64,000 nucleotides of DNA, from positions 1 to 64,000 of the forward strand of contig CAZXIJ010000014.1 of NCBI GenBank assembly GCA_964640725.1. The letters are read 5' to 3'. This document shows, piece after piece, positions 32,811 through 39,711 of the stretch (positions are counted from its first letter, which is position 1; each line of letters opens with the position of its first letter). Both the position numbers and the translations under genes were made by a program. Source of the stretch: CALHVX01 sp964640725. GTDB taxonomy: Bacteria; Pseudomonadota; Gammaproteobacteria; Pseudomonadales; Azotimanducaceae. A model generated the notes under the pieces. It was not told the origin of the DNA and did not search any database. It was given only the letters and a program-made list of their open reading frames with translations.

Positions 32811-33977
32811 GCGCAGCGCTGCCGGCACTGACTTCGCGCACTCAATATCGGGACAGCCCTGCGCCTGCGCGAAGGCCGTGACCGCGTCGCGTAGCGGCTG
32901 CCGCCAGCTGTCCTTGTCGCCGGGCTCCAGAAAAATGCCTCGCACGGTCAGTGACTGCTGAGCCCGGTTCGCCTTGCAGTCCAGCCGGCCCAGGAATTGG
33001 TCACCGTGCAGCAACGGCAGGCAGAAGTAGCCGAACTGCCGTTTCGGCGCGGGCACGTAGCATTCGATCTGGTAGTCAAAGGCGAAGTGCGTTCGAGTCC
33101 GGGCGCGCTGAATCACCAGCGGATCGAAGGGCGAGAGGATGTGCACCTTGCGGCTGACCCGGGGCGCTGAACCGAGCCGGGCTGCATCGACCCAGCGGCA
33201 AGAGCCGTCGCTCATCACCAGTTCTGCCAGCTCGCCGCTCGCCGTGCGGTCTTTGAGCTCAGCTTTGATGGCGTCCCTTAAGGGGGCGCTGCGCCGGAGA
33301 TACCCGGCCTCGGGAACAGTCGTGCCGGCGTACAGCCGCAAGCCGTGATCGATCAGATGCCGGGCGTACTCGCGGTGCGTGGGTGCTCGGGTCACCGTGT
33401 TGCCTGGCAATACGCGTTCGGCCAGGTCATAGCGTTTGGCGAAGCCCCGGCGCTCGGCCACCATGAGGTCCCCCTGGAAGAACAGAATCTCCAGAGCCTG
33501 CTTGGCGGGCTTCCAGGCCCACCAGCCCCCGGGGCCACGCTGCCCTTCGAAATCGCTGGCCGCAAGCGGCCCTTCGGCCCGGATGCGATCGACAATTCTG
33601 CGCATGAGCTTGCGGTCCCGGGCACCGCGAAAGTGCATCTCTCCCCTGCGCACCGCGTCCATTCGGGGCCGCGCGAAGCGGTAATCGGACATGGGCAGGT
33701 AGGCTGCCGCGTGGAACCAGTATTCGAACACCTTGCCTTCGCGAACGAGATCGTCCAGCCACCGGGGCGCGTAACCGGGCACGCGGCTGCGGAGCACGTG
33801 ATGATGGGCCCGTTCGACCACAGAGATGGTATCGATCTGCGAGTACCCGAGATGGGTCAGCGCTGCCAGGGCGCCGGCCTTGCCGCGCCCGTACGGGGCC
33901 TGCCGGTGCAGGCCCTGTCCCGCGATGATGGCGCGGCGCAGCCGGGCCTCCTGCTGTCTTGTGGCGGTTACGGCCAC
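32793..33977 (-). CDS. ycaQ: AlkX/YcaQ-type DNA glycosylase (HTH_42, AlkZ-like)
   Basis: The protein has 394 residues in the winged-helix AlkZ-like fold. The catalytic motif is QID at 47-49 (YSQIDTISVVERAHHH), the Gln-x-Asp form found in E. coli YcaQ/AlkX, which unhooks interstrand crosslinks from nitrogen mustards. The DNA-binding beta-hairpin region and the C-terminal RVSRKVHILSPFDPLVIQR and FGYFCLPLLHGDQFLGRLDCKA segments are typical of the family. Length is normal. No LexA box is visible in the 46-bp gap to the divergent ggt gene. Confidence 0.9.
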   Translation of the reverse strand: MAVTATRQQEARLRRAIIAGQGLHRQAPYGRGKAGALAALTHLGYSQIDTISVVERAHHHVLRSRVPGYAPRWLDDLVREGKVFEYWFHAAAYLPMSDYRFARPRMDAVRRGEMHFRGARDRKLMRRIVDRIRAEGPLAASDFEGQRGPGGWWAWKPAKQALEILFFQGDLMVAERRGFAKRYDLAERVLPGNTVTRAPTHREYARHLIDHGLRLYAGTTVPEAGYLRRSAPLRDAIKAELKDRTASGELAELVMSDGSCRWVDAARLGSAPRVSRKVHILSPFDPLVIQRARTRTHFAFDYQIECYVPAPKRQFGYFCLPLLHGDQFLGRLDCKANRAQQSLTVRGIFLEPGDKDSWRQPLRDAVTAFAQAQGCPDIECAKSVPAALRSLFAI

Positions 33978-34023
33978 CGGTCAGACTCCGCGCTCGATCA
34001 TTTGCGAGCAGCGAGAAATTTCT

Positions 34024-35763
34024 ATGGTCAAAGTGTTGGCATCAGTCATTGGTTGGCTTGTGGTCGCGGCGAGCGCGCTGGCTGTCAGCCCGGACGCAGT
34101 TTACGGCAATGGCGGCATGGTCGCGTCGCGCTCCGCCATCGCTTCCCAGGTGGGGGCAGATATCCTGGAGCAGGGCGGCAACGCGATCGATGCCGCCGTG
34201 GCGACCGGCTTTGCGCTCGCCGTGACCCATCCGTCTGCGGGCAACCTGGGCGGTGGCGGATTCATGGTTATTCGCCTGGCGGACGGCACCCTCGTCGCCA
34301 ACGATCATCGGGAGCGCGCGCCGAGTGCCGCGACCCGAGACATGTTCCTGGACGCGGAAGGACAGTTTGATGCCCGCCGATCAACGCTGACGCACCTGGC
34401 GTCCGGCGTGCCGGGCACCGTCGCAGGGCTGCTGGATGTGCTGGAGCGCTACGGCACCCTGTCCCGGCGCCAGGTGCTGGCGCCGGCTATCCGGTTGGCG
34501 ACCCGGGGCTTCGAAATTGACCAGAGCCTGGCTCGCGATCTGCAGCGGCGCCTGCCTCAGTTCGAGCCCCACGCGGCGAGCCTGGCAGTCTTTGCCCGCG
34601 ACGGAGCGCCCTATGCGCCGGGCGATGTGCTGGTGCAGAGAGATCTGGCGAAAACGTTGCAGCGCATCAGCCGCAAAGGGCGTGCAGGTTTTTACGCGGG
34701 GCGCACCGCCGAGTTGCTGGTTGCGGAGATGCAGCGCGGGGGCGGGCTGATCAGCGCCGCAGACCTGGCCAGCTACCAGAGCGTCTGGCGGGCGCCGATC
34801 CGCAGTACCTATCGCGGCTACGAGATTGTCGGCATGCCGCCGCCGTCATCCGGCGGCGTACTGATCGCGCAGATGCTCAACATGCTCGAGCCCTATGACC
34901 TGAAGGGCTACGGCTTTGGCAGTAGCCCGCTCATGCATCTGCTGATCGAGGCCGAGCGGCGGGCTTTCGCGGATCGGGCTGAGCATCTGGGCGATCCGGA
35001 CTTCTACCCGGTACCCATCGCGCAGCTGATCAGCAAAGACTACGCGCGGGCGCGTTTTGCTGACTTCGATGCGTCTCGCGCGACCCCGTCGAGCGAGATC
35101 GGGGCTGGATCCTGGCCCCGGGAAAGCCCGGACACGACCCACGCATCGTTCATGGATTCGGCGGGCAACGCGGTGGCTTACACCACGACTCTCAACCTGT
35201 CCTACGGGTCCAAGATTGTCGTTGCCGGGGCGGGCTTCCTGCTGAACAACGAGATGGACGATTTTTCCGCCAAACCGGACACGCCGAACGAATACGGCCT
35301 GATCGGTCGGGAAGCGAACGCGATCGAGCCGGGCAAACGCATGCTCAGCTCCATGTCGCCGACGATCGTGCTGAAAGACGGTGCGCCCTTGCTGGTGACC
35401 GGCTCCCCGGGCGGCAGCACGATCATTACCACGACCCTTCAGGTTGTGCTGAACGTGCTCGACCACGGCATGAGTCTGAGCGATGCGGTCGGGCAACCGC
35501 GTTTTCATCATCAGTGGCTGCCCGATCAGGTGATCTTTGAGCGCTACGGCTTTTCTCCCGACACGCTGCAGCAATTGCGGGACCTGGGTCACCAGGCCCT
35601 GATTCCGCTGCCGGCAGGCACGGGGCTGGGCGACGCCAATTCCGTCATGCTGCGCGACGGCGAGTTCGCCGGCATGGCCGACCCGCGCAATGCCGGCGGT
35701 GCGGCCGGGTTACTGCAGCCGGTGCTGGACGCAGCGGGCGCCGCGCAGGCGGCGCGACGATGA
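34024..35763 (+). CDS. ggt: Gamma-glutamyltransferase
   Basis: This 579-residue periplasmic Ntn-hydrolase cleaves and transfers gamma-glutamyl groups from glutathione. It has a signal peptide (VIGWLVVAASALAVS) and large-subunit motifs GNAIDAAVATGFALAVTHP and GNLGGGGFMV with the substrate-binding Arg in HRERAP. The autocleavage Thr starts the small subunit in DTTHASF (Thr371 as first Thr). NNEMDDF and the glycine-rich PGGSTIITT complete the active site. The ATG at 34024 is preferred because it creates the signal peptide. It overlaps tpm by 4 bp. Confidence 0.94.
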   Translation: MVKVLASVIGWLVVAASALAVSPDAVYGNGGMVASRSAIASQVGADILEQGGNAIDAAVATGFALAVTHPSAGNLGGGGFMVIRLADGTLVANDHRERAPSAATRDMFLDAEGQFDARRSTLTHLASGVPGTVAGLLDVLERYGTLSRRQVLAPAIRLATRGFEIDQSLARDLQRRLPQFEPHAASLAVFARDGAPYAPGDVLVQRDLAKTLQRISRKGRAGFYAGRTAELLVAEMQRGGGLISAADLASYQSVWRAPIRSTYRGYEIVGMPPPSSGGVLIAQMLNMLEPYDLKGYGFGSSPLMHLLIEAERRAFADRAEHLGDPDFYPVPIAQLISKDYARARFADFDASRATPSSEIGAGSWPRESPDTTHASFMDSAGNAVAYTTTLNLSYGSKIVVAGAGFLLNNEMDDFSAKPDTPNEYGLIGREANAIEPGKRMLSSMSPTIVLKDGAPLLVTGSPGGSTIITTTLQVVLNVLDHGMSLSDAVGQPRFHHQWLPDQVIFERYGFSPDTLQQLRDLGHQALIPLPAGTGLGDANSVMLRDGEFAGMADPRNAGGAAGLLQPVLDAAGAAQAARR

Positions 35764-36431
35764 CAGATCGCCAAACGCCAGAAGAACGCAACGGCTGGTT
35801 GTCCCGTTGGCAGGACGACCGCATTGCCTTCCACCAGCAGGACGTGAACCCCAAGCTCGCCGCCTACTGGCCGGAGCTGGGGCTGGGCGACGCCACGGTG
35901 TTCGTGCCGTTGTGCGGCAAAAGTCGGGACATGCGTTTTCTGGAGCAACACAGCCGCAAGGTCGTGGGCGTCGAGCTCGCCGAGGCGGCGGCGCAGGCGT
36001 ACTTTGCCGACGGCGAGGAAGCGGCGGCAGCTGTGCAGGAAGGCGAGTTTCTGCGCCTGGCCGGGGCGGCAACCACCATCCTGTGTGGCGACTACTTCGC
36101 CCTGGAGCCGGCACAGCTTGCTGGCGCCACCGCAGCCTTTGATCGCGGCGCTCTCGTCGCGTTGCCCCCGGCGCTGCGAGCGGCCTACGTCCGCAAGCTG
36201 CGCAGCCTGCTGCCGGTGGGCGCAACGGTGTTGCTGCTGGCGCTCGACTACGATCAGCAGGCCATCGACGGACCGCCCTTTGCTGTTGGCGCAGAGGCGC
36301 TGCGGCAGTGCTTTGCGGGCGTTGCGCTGTTCGAATGCCTGGAGCGCAACGATGCCGCGTCGGCGCCCTCGCGCTTTGTCGACGCCGGTATCCCGGTGGT
36401 CAGCGATGCGGTTTACCGCATCGTTCTCTAG
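35760..36431 (+). CDS. tpm: Thiopurine S-methyltransferase
   Basis: This 223-residue SAM-dependent methyltransferase acts on thiopurines and, in bacteria, on selenium and tellurium oxyanions or related thiols. The family N-terminus W-x-x-RW-x-x-x-x-x-FHQ (GWLSRWQDDRIAFHQ) is present. So are the SAM motif VFVPLCGKSRDM with VVGVELAEAA, the AAFDRGALVALPP segment and the LLLALDYDQ strand. Length is normal. The ATG overlaps the ggt stop (ATGA), suggesting a thiol/glutathione-linked operon. Confidence 0.95.
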   Translation: MTDRQTPEERNGWLSRWQDDRIAFHQQDVNPKLAAYWPELGLGDATVFVPLCGKSRDMRFLEQHSRKVVGVELAEAAAQAYFADGEEAAAAVQEGEFLRLAGAATTILCGDYFALEPAQLAGATAAFDRGALVALPPALRAAYVRKLRSLLPVGATVLLLALDYDQQAIDGPPFAVGAEALRQCFAGVALFECLERNDAASAPSRFVDAGIPVVSDAVYRIVL

Positions 36432-36505
36432 CGGCGGGGCGCGCAGCTGGGGGCAAAGAATTTTCTTTCAAGGCCTTTAAAGCCGGTGTTTCGAGCCTAT
36501 CTATC

Positions 36506-36552
36506 GGGTGTCGCAACGATTCATGGCCCGATGGGCGGGCCCTGTAACACCC
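36506..36552 (+). promoter_or_regulatory. Leader hairpin before hsp20 (possible thermosensor)
   Basis: GGGTGT (36506-36511) can pair with ACACCC (36547-36552), enclosing GGCCC (36525-36529) and GGGCC (36537-36541). The structure ends directly beside the GGAGG ribosome site (36556-36560). Small heat-shock genes often carry RNA thermometers, but the SD itself is not clearly paired here. Confidence 0.35.
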
Positions 36553-36565
36553 CATGGAGGCGAAC

Positions 36566-37018
36566 ATGACGACAGTAACCCGATGGAATCCTTTCCGAGA
36601 GTTCGACGAGCTTTTTGCCCAGTTCGGCGCGGTGCCCGCGGCCTCGCAGCGCGGCACGGCCCGCAGCGCCTGGGTGCCGCCAGTCGATATCAGCGAGACC
36701 GACACGGCCTACCTGATCGAGCTCGACATTCCGGCCGTGCCGATCGACGCGGTCTCCGTTCAGGTCAAAGACGGGCTGCTGAGTATCAGCGGTGAGCGCC
36801 GGCAGGAGCGTGCCGTCAGCGAAGGCGAAGACAGCGAGCCAGCCAGCCGCCGGCACCGTGTGGAGCGCCAGTACGGCAGCTTTGCCCGGAGCTTTCAGCT
36901 GCCGGAGGACGCGGACGAGGAGCAGATCGATGCAGCCGCGCGCGATGGCGTGCTGACTCTCTCCGTGGCCAAGCGCGAGAAGGCTGCGCCCCGCAAAATC
37001 GAAGTCAAAGTCCACTAA
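36566..37018 (+). CDS. Small heat-shock protein, Hsp20/alpha-crystallin family
   Basis: This 150-residue ATP-independent chaperone holds unfolding proteins. N-terminus TVTRWNPFREFDELFAQF is typical of class A bacterial sHsps. The alpha-crystallin domain (about 35-135) contains WVPPVDISETDTAYLIELDIP, the ISGER strand, a RQYGSFARSFQLP block and the DGVLTLSVAK segment (the G-V-L motif). The ATG at 36566 follows GGAGGCGAAC; an in-frame ATG at 36554 sits before that RBS and is rejected. A GC-rich hairpin (37029-37055) follows the stop as possible terminator. Confidence 0.94.
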   Translation: MTTVTRWNPFREFDELFAQFGAVPAASQRGTARSAWVPPVDISETDTAYLIELDIPAVPIDAVSVQVKDGLLSISGERRQERAVSEGEDSEPASRRHRVERQYGSFARSFQLPEDADEEQIDAAARDGVLTLSVAKREKAAPRKIEVKVH

Positions 37019-37028
37019 CCGAAGGTAT

Positions 37029-37055
37029 GCCCGGGCGCTGCCAGGCGCCCCGGGC
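37029..37055 (+). terminator. GC-rich hairpin after hsp20
   Basis: GCCCGGG-CGC (from 37029) pairs with GCG-C-CCCGGGC (ending 37055) around a short loop, 10 bp past the hsp20 stop. There is no U-tract. Confidence 0.5.
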
Positions 37056-37227
37056 TCCGTCGATACGCGCGCTCGGGTTGTGTGGATTGACGGGCGAGCT
37101 CAGGTGCGCAGGGGGTAAAGTGCCGGCCCGCTGGGCTTGGGCGGCGCCTGACTCGTGGCGAGGAAATGATCTGGCCATCCACGGAGCGGCCCTTTAATCT
37201 GCCCGGGTCCTATCCGTTGGCCCCCCT

Positions 37228-38115
37228 GTGACCACCGAAAATCCAACGTCTCTGCGCGAATACGTGCGGATCATCATCTTCGAAGCAGAGACGCCGGCCG
37301 GGGCGGCCTTCGACGTGGCGCTCATCATCGCCATCCTTCTCAGCGTGGCGGCCGTCATGCTCGATACGGTGCCGTCTGTGCATGCCAGCTACGGCAGCGC
37401 CCTGTACATCGCGGAATGGATTTTCACGATTTTCTTTCTGGCGGAGTACGTGGTCCGGCTCTGGTGTATCCGGGAGCCCCGGGCCTACGCGCTCAGCTTT
37501 TTCGGCATTGTGGATTTGCTGTGCATTCTGCCGTCGTTCGTTGGCCTGTTCTGGGCCGGTGCCCAGAACCTGCTGGTGATTCGTATTTTGCGCGTGCTGC
37601 GGGTGTTTCGCGTGTTGCGGATGGTTCGCTATGTGAGCGAGGCCAATCTGCTGCTGGACGCGATGCGCGCCAGCATTCGCAAAATCATCGTGTTCATCAG
37701 CACCGTGCTGGCGCTGGTGGTGATCTTTGGCTCTCTCATGTACGTCATTGAGGGCTCGGTGAACGAAGGCTTCAGCAGCATTCCCCGCAGCGTCTACTGG
37801 GCGGTGACGACCCTCAGCACCGTTGGCTACGGCGACATCACGCCGATCACGCCGCTCGGCAAGACCATGGCGACCCTGGTCATGATCATGGGGTACGGGA
37901 TCATCGCCGTGCCCACGGGCATCATTACCCTGGAGATGAACGAAGCGCATCGCCGCCGCGCGAATACCCGCGTGTGCGGGGACTGCAGCGCCGAAGGCCA
38001 TTCCCGCGAGGCAACCTTTTGCTGGCGCTGCGGCAGCCACCTCTACCGCAAGCCCAAGGAGCGCGTGGAGCCGGGCCTGGTGGAGCTGCCTGGCGATCAA
38101 TCACCGAACGGGTGA
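37228..38115 (+). CDS. Voltage-gated-type potassium channel with C-terminal zinc ribbon
   Basis: The protein has 295 residues and six transmembrane segments (S1 about 27-47, S2 about 59-79, S3 about 90-108). The S4 voltage-sensor pattern is RILRVLRVFRVLRMVR (119-134). The selectivity filter is TVGYGD (198-203). After S6 the cytoplasmic tail has two knuckles, CGDC (250-253) and CWRC (265-268), forming a zinc ribbon in place of the usual RCK or coiled coil. It starts at GTG 37228 with a weak RBS. It is followed by a tandem-repeat array and a scaffold gap. Confidence 0.9.
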   Translation: MTTENPTSLREYVRIIIFEAETPAGAAFDVALIIAILLSVAAVMLDTVPSVHASYGSALYIAEWIFTIFFLAEYVVRLWCIREPRAYALSFFGIVDLLCILPSFVGLFWAGAQNLLVIRILRVLRVFRVLRMVRYVSEANLLLDAMRASIRKIIVFISTVLALVVIFGSLMYVIEGSVNEGFSSIPRSVYWAVTTLSTVGYGDITPITPLGKTMATLVMIMGYGIIAVPTGIITLEMNEAHRRRANTRVCGDCSAEGHSREATFCWRCGSHLYRKPKERVEPGLVELPGDQSPNG

Positions 38116-38353
38116 TCGAGCTGCGCAGCAGATCGAGCTGCGAAGCAGATCAGGCTGCGCAGCAGATCAGGCTGCGAAGCAGATCAGGTCGCAGAGCGTC
38201 CCGCCCGCAGCGGGTNNNNNNNNNNNNNNNNNNNNNNNNNNNNNNNNNNNNNNNNNNNNNNNNNNNNNNNNNNNNNNNNNNNNNNNNNNNNNNNNNNNNN
38301 NNNNNNNNNNNNNNNAGCAGATCAGGTCGCAGAGCGTCCCGCCCGCAGCGGGT
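38114..38353. repeat. 17-bp tandem repeats around a scaffold gap
   Basis: Four copies of a 17-bp unit (GATCRRGCTGCGMAGCA-type) run from 38114 to 38181, alternating at two positions, with a divergent fifth copy after. The last 38 bases before the Ns (38178-38215) are repeated exactly after them (38316-38353). The array lies between the K+ channel stop and the MFS gene stop. The gap (38216-38315) probably reflects assembly failure or overlap in this array. Confidence 0.85.
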
Positions 38354-39641
38354 AGACCGCCAGGGCTGCCAGGGCGTACAGCACAAAGGTCGCCATAAAC
38401 GCCGGGTCGTAGGTCCCGAATCGGTCGTACACGTAGCCTGCGATCGGCACCCCCAGGATCTGAATGGGCAGCATGGTCGGGCGCATCAGGCCCATGACGC
38501 GCCCGAAGCGCTCGCGGCCGAACAGCCGCCCCACCAGCGCGCCCTGGAGCGGCACGACGCCGCCCATGCCGAAACCGAAGATCGAGGCGCCAATCGCGAA
38601 CATCCATAAGGTCTCCACCTGGAACATGCCGATCTGGCCCGTCGCCTGGGCCAGCGCCGCCAGCCAGAACGCCTTGCGGCCGGACCAGCGGTCCGCCAGC
38701 CAGCCGATGGTCAGCTTGCCGAGCACCCCGAAGCCGGCGCACAGGGACAACATCAGCGACGCCTGGGTCAGCGACAGGCCCGCATCGGTCAGCCGCGGCA
38801 CCATGTGCGTGAGCGTTGCGCTCATGCAGCAGAGCAGGAACGACAGGCCCAGGGCCAGGGTCCAGAAATCCCGGGTGCGCAGCACCCGTTGCTGGACCGG
38901 CTGCGGGCGCATCGGCGCCGGCTGAGCGGGATCGTGGAGCTCGGGCAGCGCCCCGTCAGGCAGCAGCCCGACGTCCTCCGGGCGCGAGATCACCATCTTC
39001 AGCACGACGGGCGTCACGATACACAGCGTAAACAGACCATAGACCACGAAGGCTTCGCGCCAACCCACGGAGTCGATGATGAGAGCGGTGATGAACGGCA
39101 TGACCACCCCGGACAGGGAGATGCCGGTCGCGGCAATGCCGAGCGCCGTGCCGCGCCGCCGGTCAAACCAGTTGGACACCAGCTTGGCGGTGGCCAGGCC
39201 GCCCATGGCGCCGGCGCCGAAGCCGATAAACCCGCCCAGCACCAGGTAGAACTGCCAGGCGGTCGAGACCTGGGACAGGCCCAGGAAACCGATGCTCATG
39301 GATATCGCCCCGGCGGCGATGATTCGCCGCAGCGGGAAGCGGTCCAGGGCCCGGCCGATGAAAGGCGCGAGCAGGGCGCCCACGACCTGGGTGATGGTCA
39401 GACCGATGGCCACGCCGAGTCGCGAATCGCCAAACTCCGCCGCGACGGACTTGAAGAACACTCCGTAGGAATAGAAAAAGAAGCCAACGGCCACGAAGTC
39501 CACGAAAAAGGCCACGGTGACCATGCGCCAGCCCAGATACCGGGTCTTGGTTCCGGAGGCGCCGGAGACATCGGGGGACGGCTTGTGGACGGTCGAACTC
39601 AGGGGAACCAGCTGCGCAGGGCTTGGCGACGGGGGCGGCAT
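38322..39641 (-). CDS. MFS transporter (monocarboxylate/OFA-like)
   Basis: The protein has 439 residues and twelve predicted transmembrane helices. The signature in loop 2-3 is FIGRALDRFPLRRI (a G-x-x-x-D-R-x-x-x-R/K variant), repeated in the second half as GWLADRWSGRKAF. The overall pattern (YSYGVFFKSVAAEFG, WFDRRRGTALGIAATG) resembles the monocarboxylate/oxalate-formate antiporter group. The substrate is not determined; an organic acid is likely given acnA next door. GGAG precedes the ATG at 39641. It is divergent from acnA by 70 bp. Confidence 0.9.
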   Translation of the reverse strand: MPPPSPSPAQLVPLSSTVHKPSPDVSGASGTKTRYLGWRMVTVAFFVDFVAVGFFFYSYGVFFKSVAAEFGDSRLGVAIGLTITQVVGALLAPFIGRALDRFPLRRIIAAGAISMSIGFLGLSQVSTAWQFYLVLGGFIGFGAGAMGGLATAKLVSNWFDRRRGTALGIAATGISLSGVVMPFITALIIDSVGWREAFVVYGLFTLCIVTPVVLKMVISRPEDVGLLPDGALPELHDPAQPAPMRPQPVQQRVLRTRDFWTLALGLSFLLCCMSATLTHMVPRLTDAGLSLTQASLMLSLCAGFGVLGKLTIGWLADRWSGRKAFWLAALAQATGQIGMFQVETLWMFAIGASIFGFGMGGVVPLQGALVGRLFGRERFGRVMGLMRPTMLPIQILGVPIAGYVYDRFGTYDPAFMATFVLYALAALAVYPLRAGRSAT

Positions 39642-39711
39642 GGTACTCCGTCGGGCTGCGCGAGGGGGTGATTCGGGGCAAAATGTGGGCCCTTTGATCG
39701 CGGGCCCTGCC

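Noticed and set aside
33978..34023. LexA box before the AlkX-like gene
   Set aside because: No CTGT-N8-ACAG pattern is present in the 46-bp divergent gap.
36432..36553. Sigma32 promoter before hsp20
   Set aside because: No CTTGAA-type -35 paired with CCCCAT-type -10 at correct spacing was found.
38114..38353. CRISPR array
   Set aside because: The 17-bp units are directly contiguous without spacers and no cas gene is near.
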